A stretch of DNA of 6,639 nucleotides. It comes from Muribaculaceae bacterium (lineage in GTDB: Bacteria; Bacteroidota; Bacteroidia; Bacteroidales; Muribaculaceae). Both the position numbers and the translations under genes were made by a program. Positions within the stretch are counted from its first letter, which is position 1; every line of letters begins with the position of its first letter. The notes below the pieces were generated by a model. It was given only the letters and a program-made list of their open reading frames with translations, was not told where the DNA came from and did no database searches. Where the stretch lies: the NCBI GenBank assembly GCA_029051445.1, contig JAIDKP010000025.1, forward strand, positions 1 to 6,639, in the 5' to 3' direction. Shown here one piece after another: positions 6,637-6,639 of this stretch.

Positions 6637-6639
6637 TGC

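Overview
The window looks like a gut-type Bacteroidales chromosome. It carries two long SusC/RagA-family TonB-dependent outer-membrane transporters with their N-terminal carboxypeptidase-regulatory-like domains. It also has a Bacteroidetes-type tyrosine recombinase, a promoter element of the TAnnTTTG type, and A/T-rich translation starts without a clear Shine-Dalgarno. Coding DNA is moderately GC-rich and intergenic DNA is AT-rich. That would suit Muribaculaceae or a relative better than low-GC Bacteroides, but the genus is a guess.

Layout, left to right: (1) positions 1-1660, minus strand: a SusC-type receptor body with no signal peptide, promoter or proper start, interrupted by an in-frame TAG at 32-34 and cut by the window edge. 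(2) 1626-1660: a 35-bp repeat, abutted by an 11-bp tandem duplication. (3) About 1672-1899: non-coding DNA with several stem-loops. (4) 1900-3123, minus strand: a complete tyrosine recombinase. (5) 3124-3393: an AT-rich divergent regulatory region with a good -7 box firing rightward. (6) 3394-6636, plus strand: a complete SusC-type receptor whose signal peptide ends exactly where the second, inverted copy of the 35-bp repeat begins (3451-3485). The window stops 3 bases after this gene, where a SusD partner would be expected.

Main interpretation: this is an invertible ON/OFF switch that chooses between two SusC proteins. The two 35-bp repeats are perfect inverted copies. Each contains a 17-bp core with 5-bp inverted arms around a 7-bp asymmetric spacer, the usual architecture of a tyrosine-recombinase crossover site. 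The segment between them holds the recombinase, the promoter, the start codon and the signal peptide. Inversion would lift the promoter and leader off the right receptor and fuse them in frame to the left one. The recombinase would travel with the segment and keep its own upstream region. In the orientation given, the right gene is ON and the left gene is OFF.

Inversion-controlled SusC/SusD expression is known in Bacteroides, so the principle is not new. The points worth a second look are the switch lying inside the coding sequence at the signal-peptide boundary, the 11-bp duplication that makes an out-of-register crossover frameshifting, and the nonsense codon in the silent receptor.
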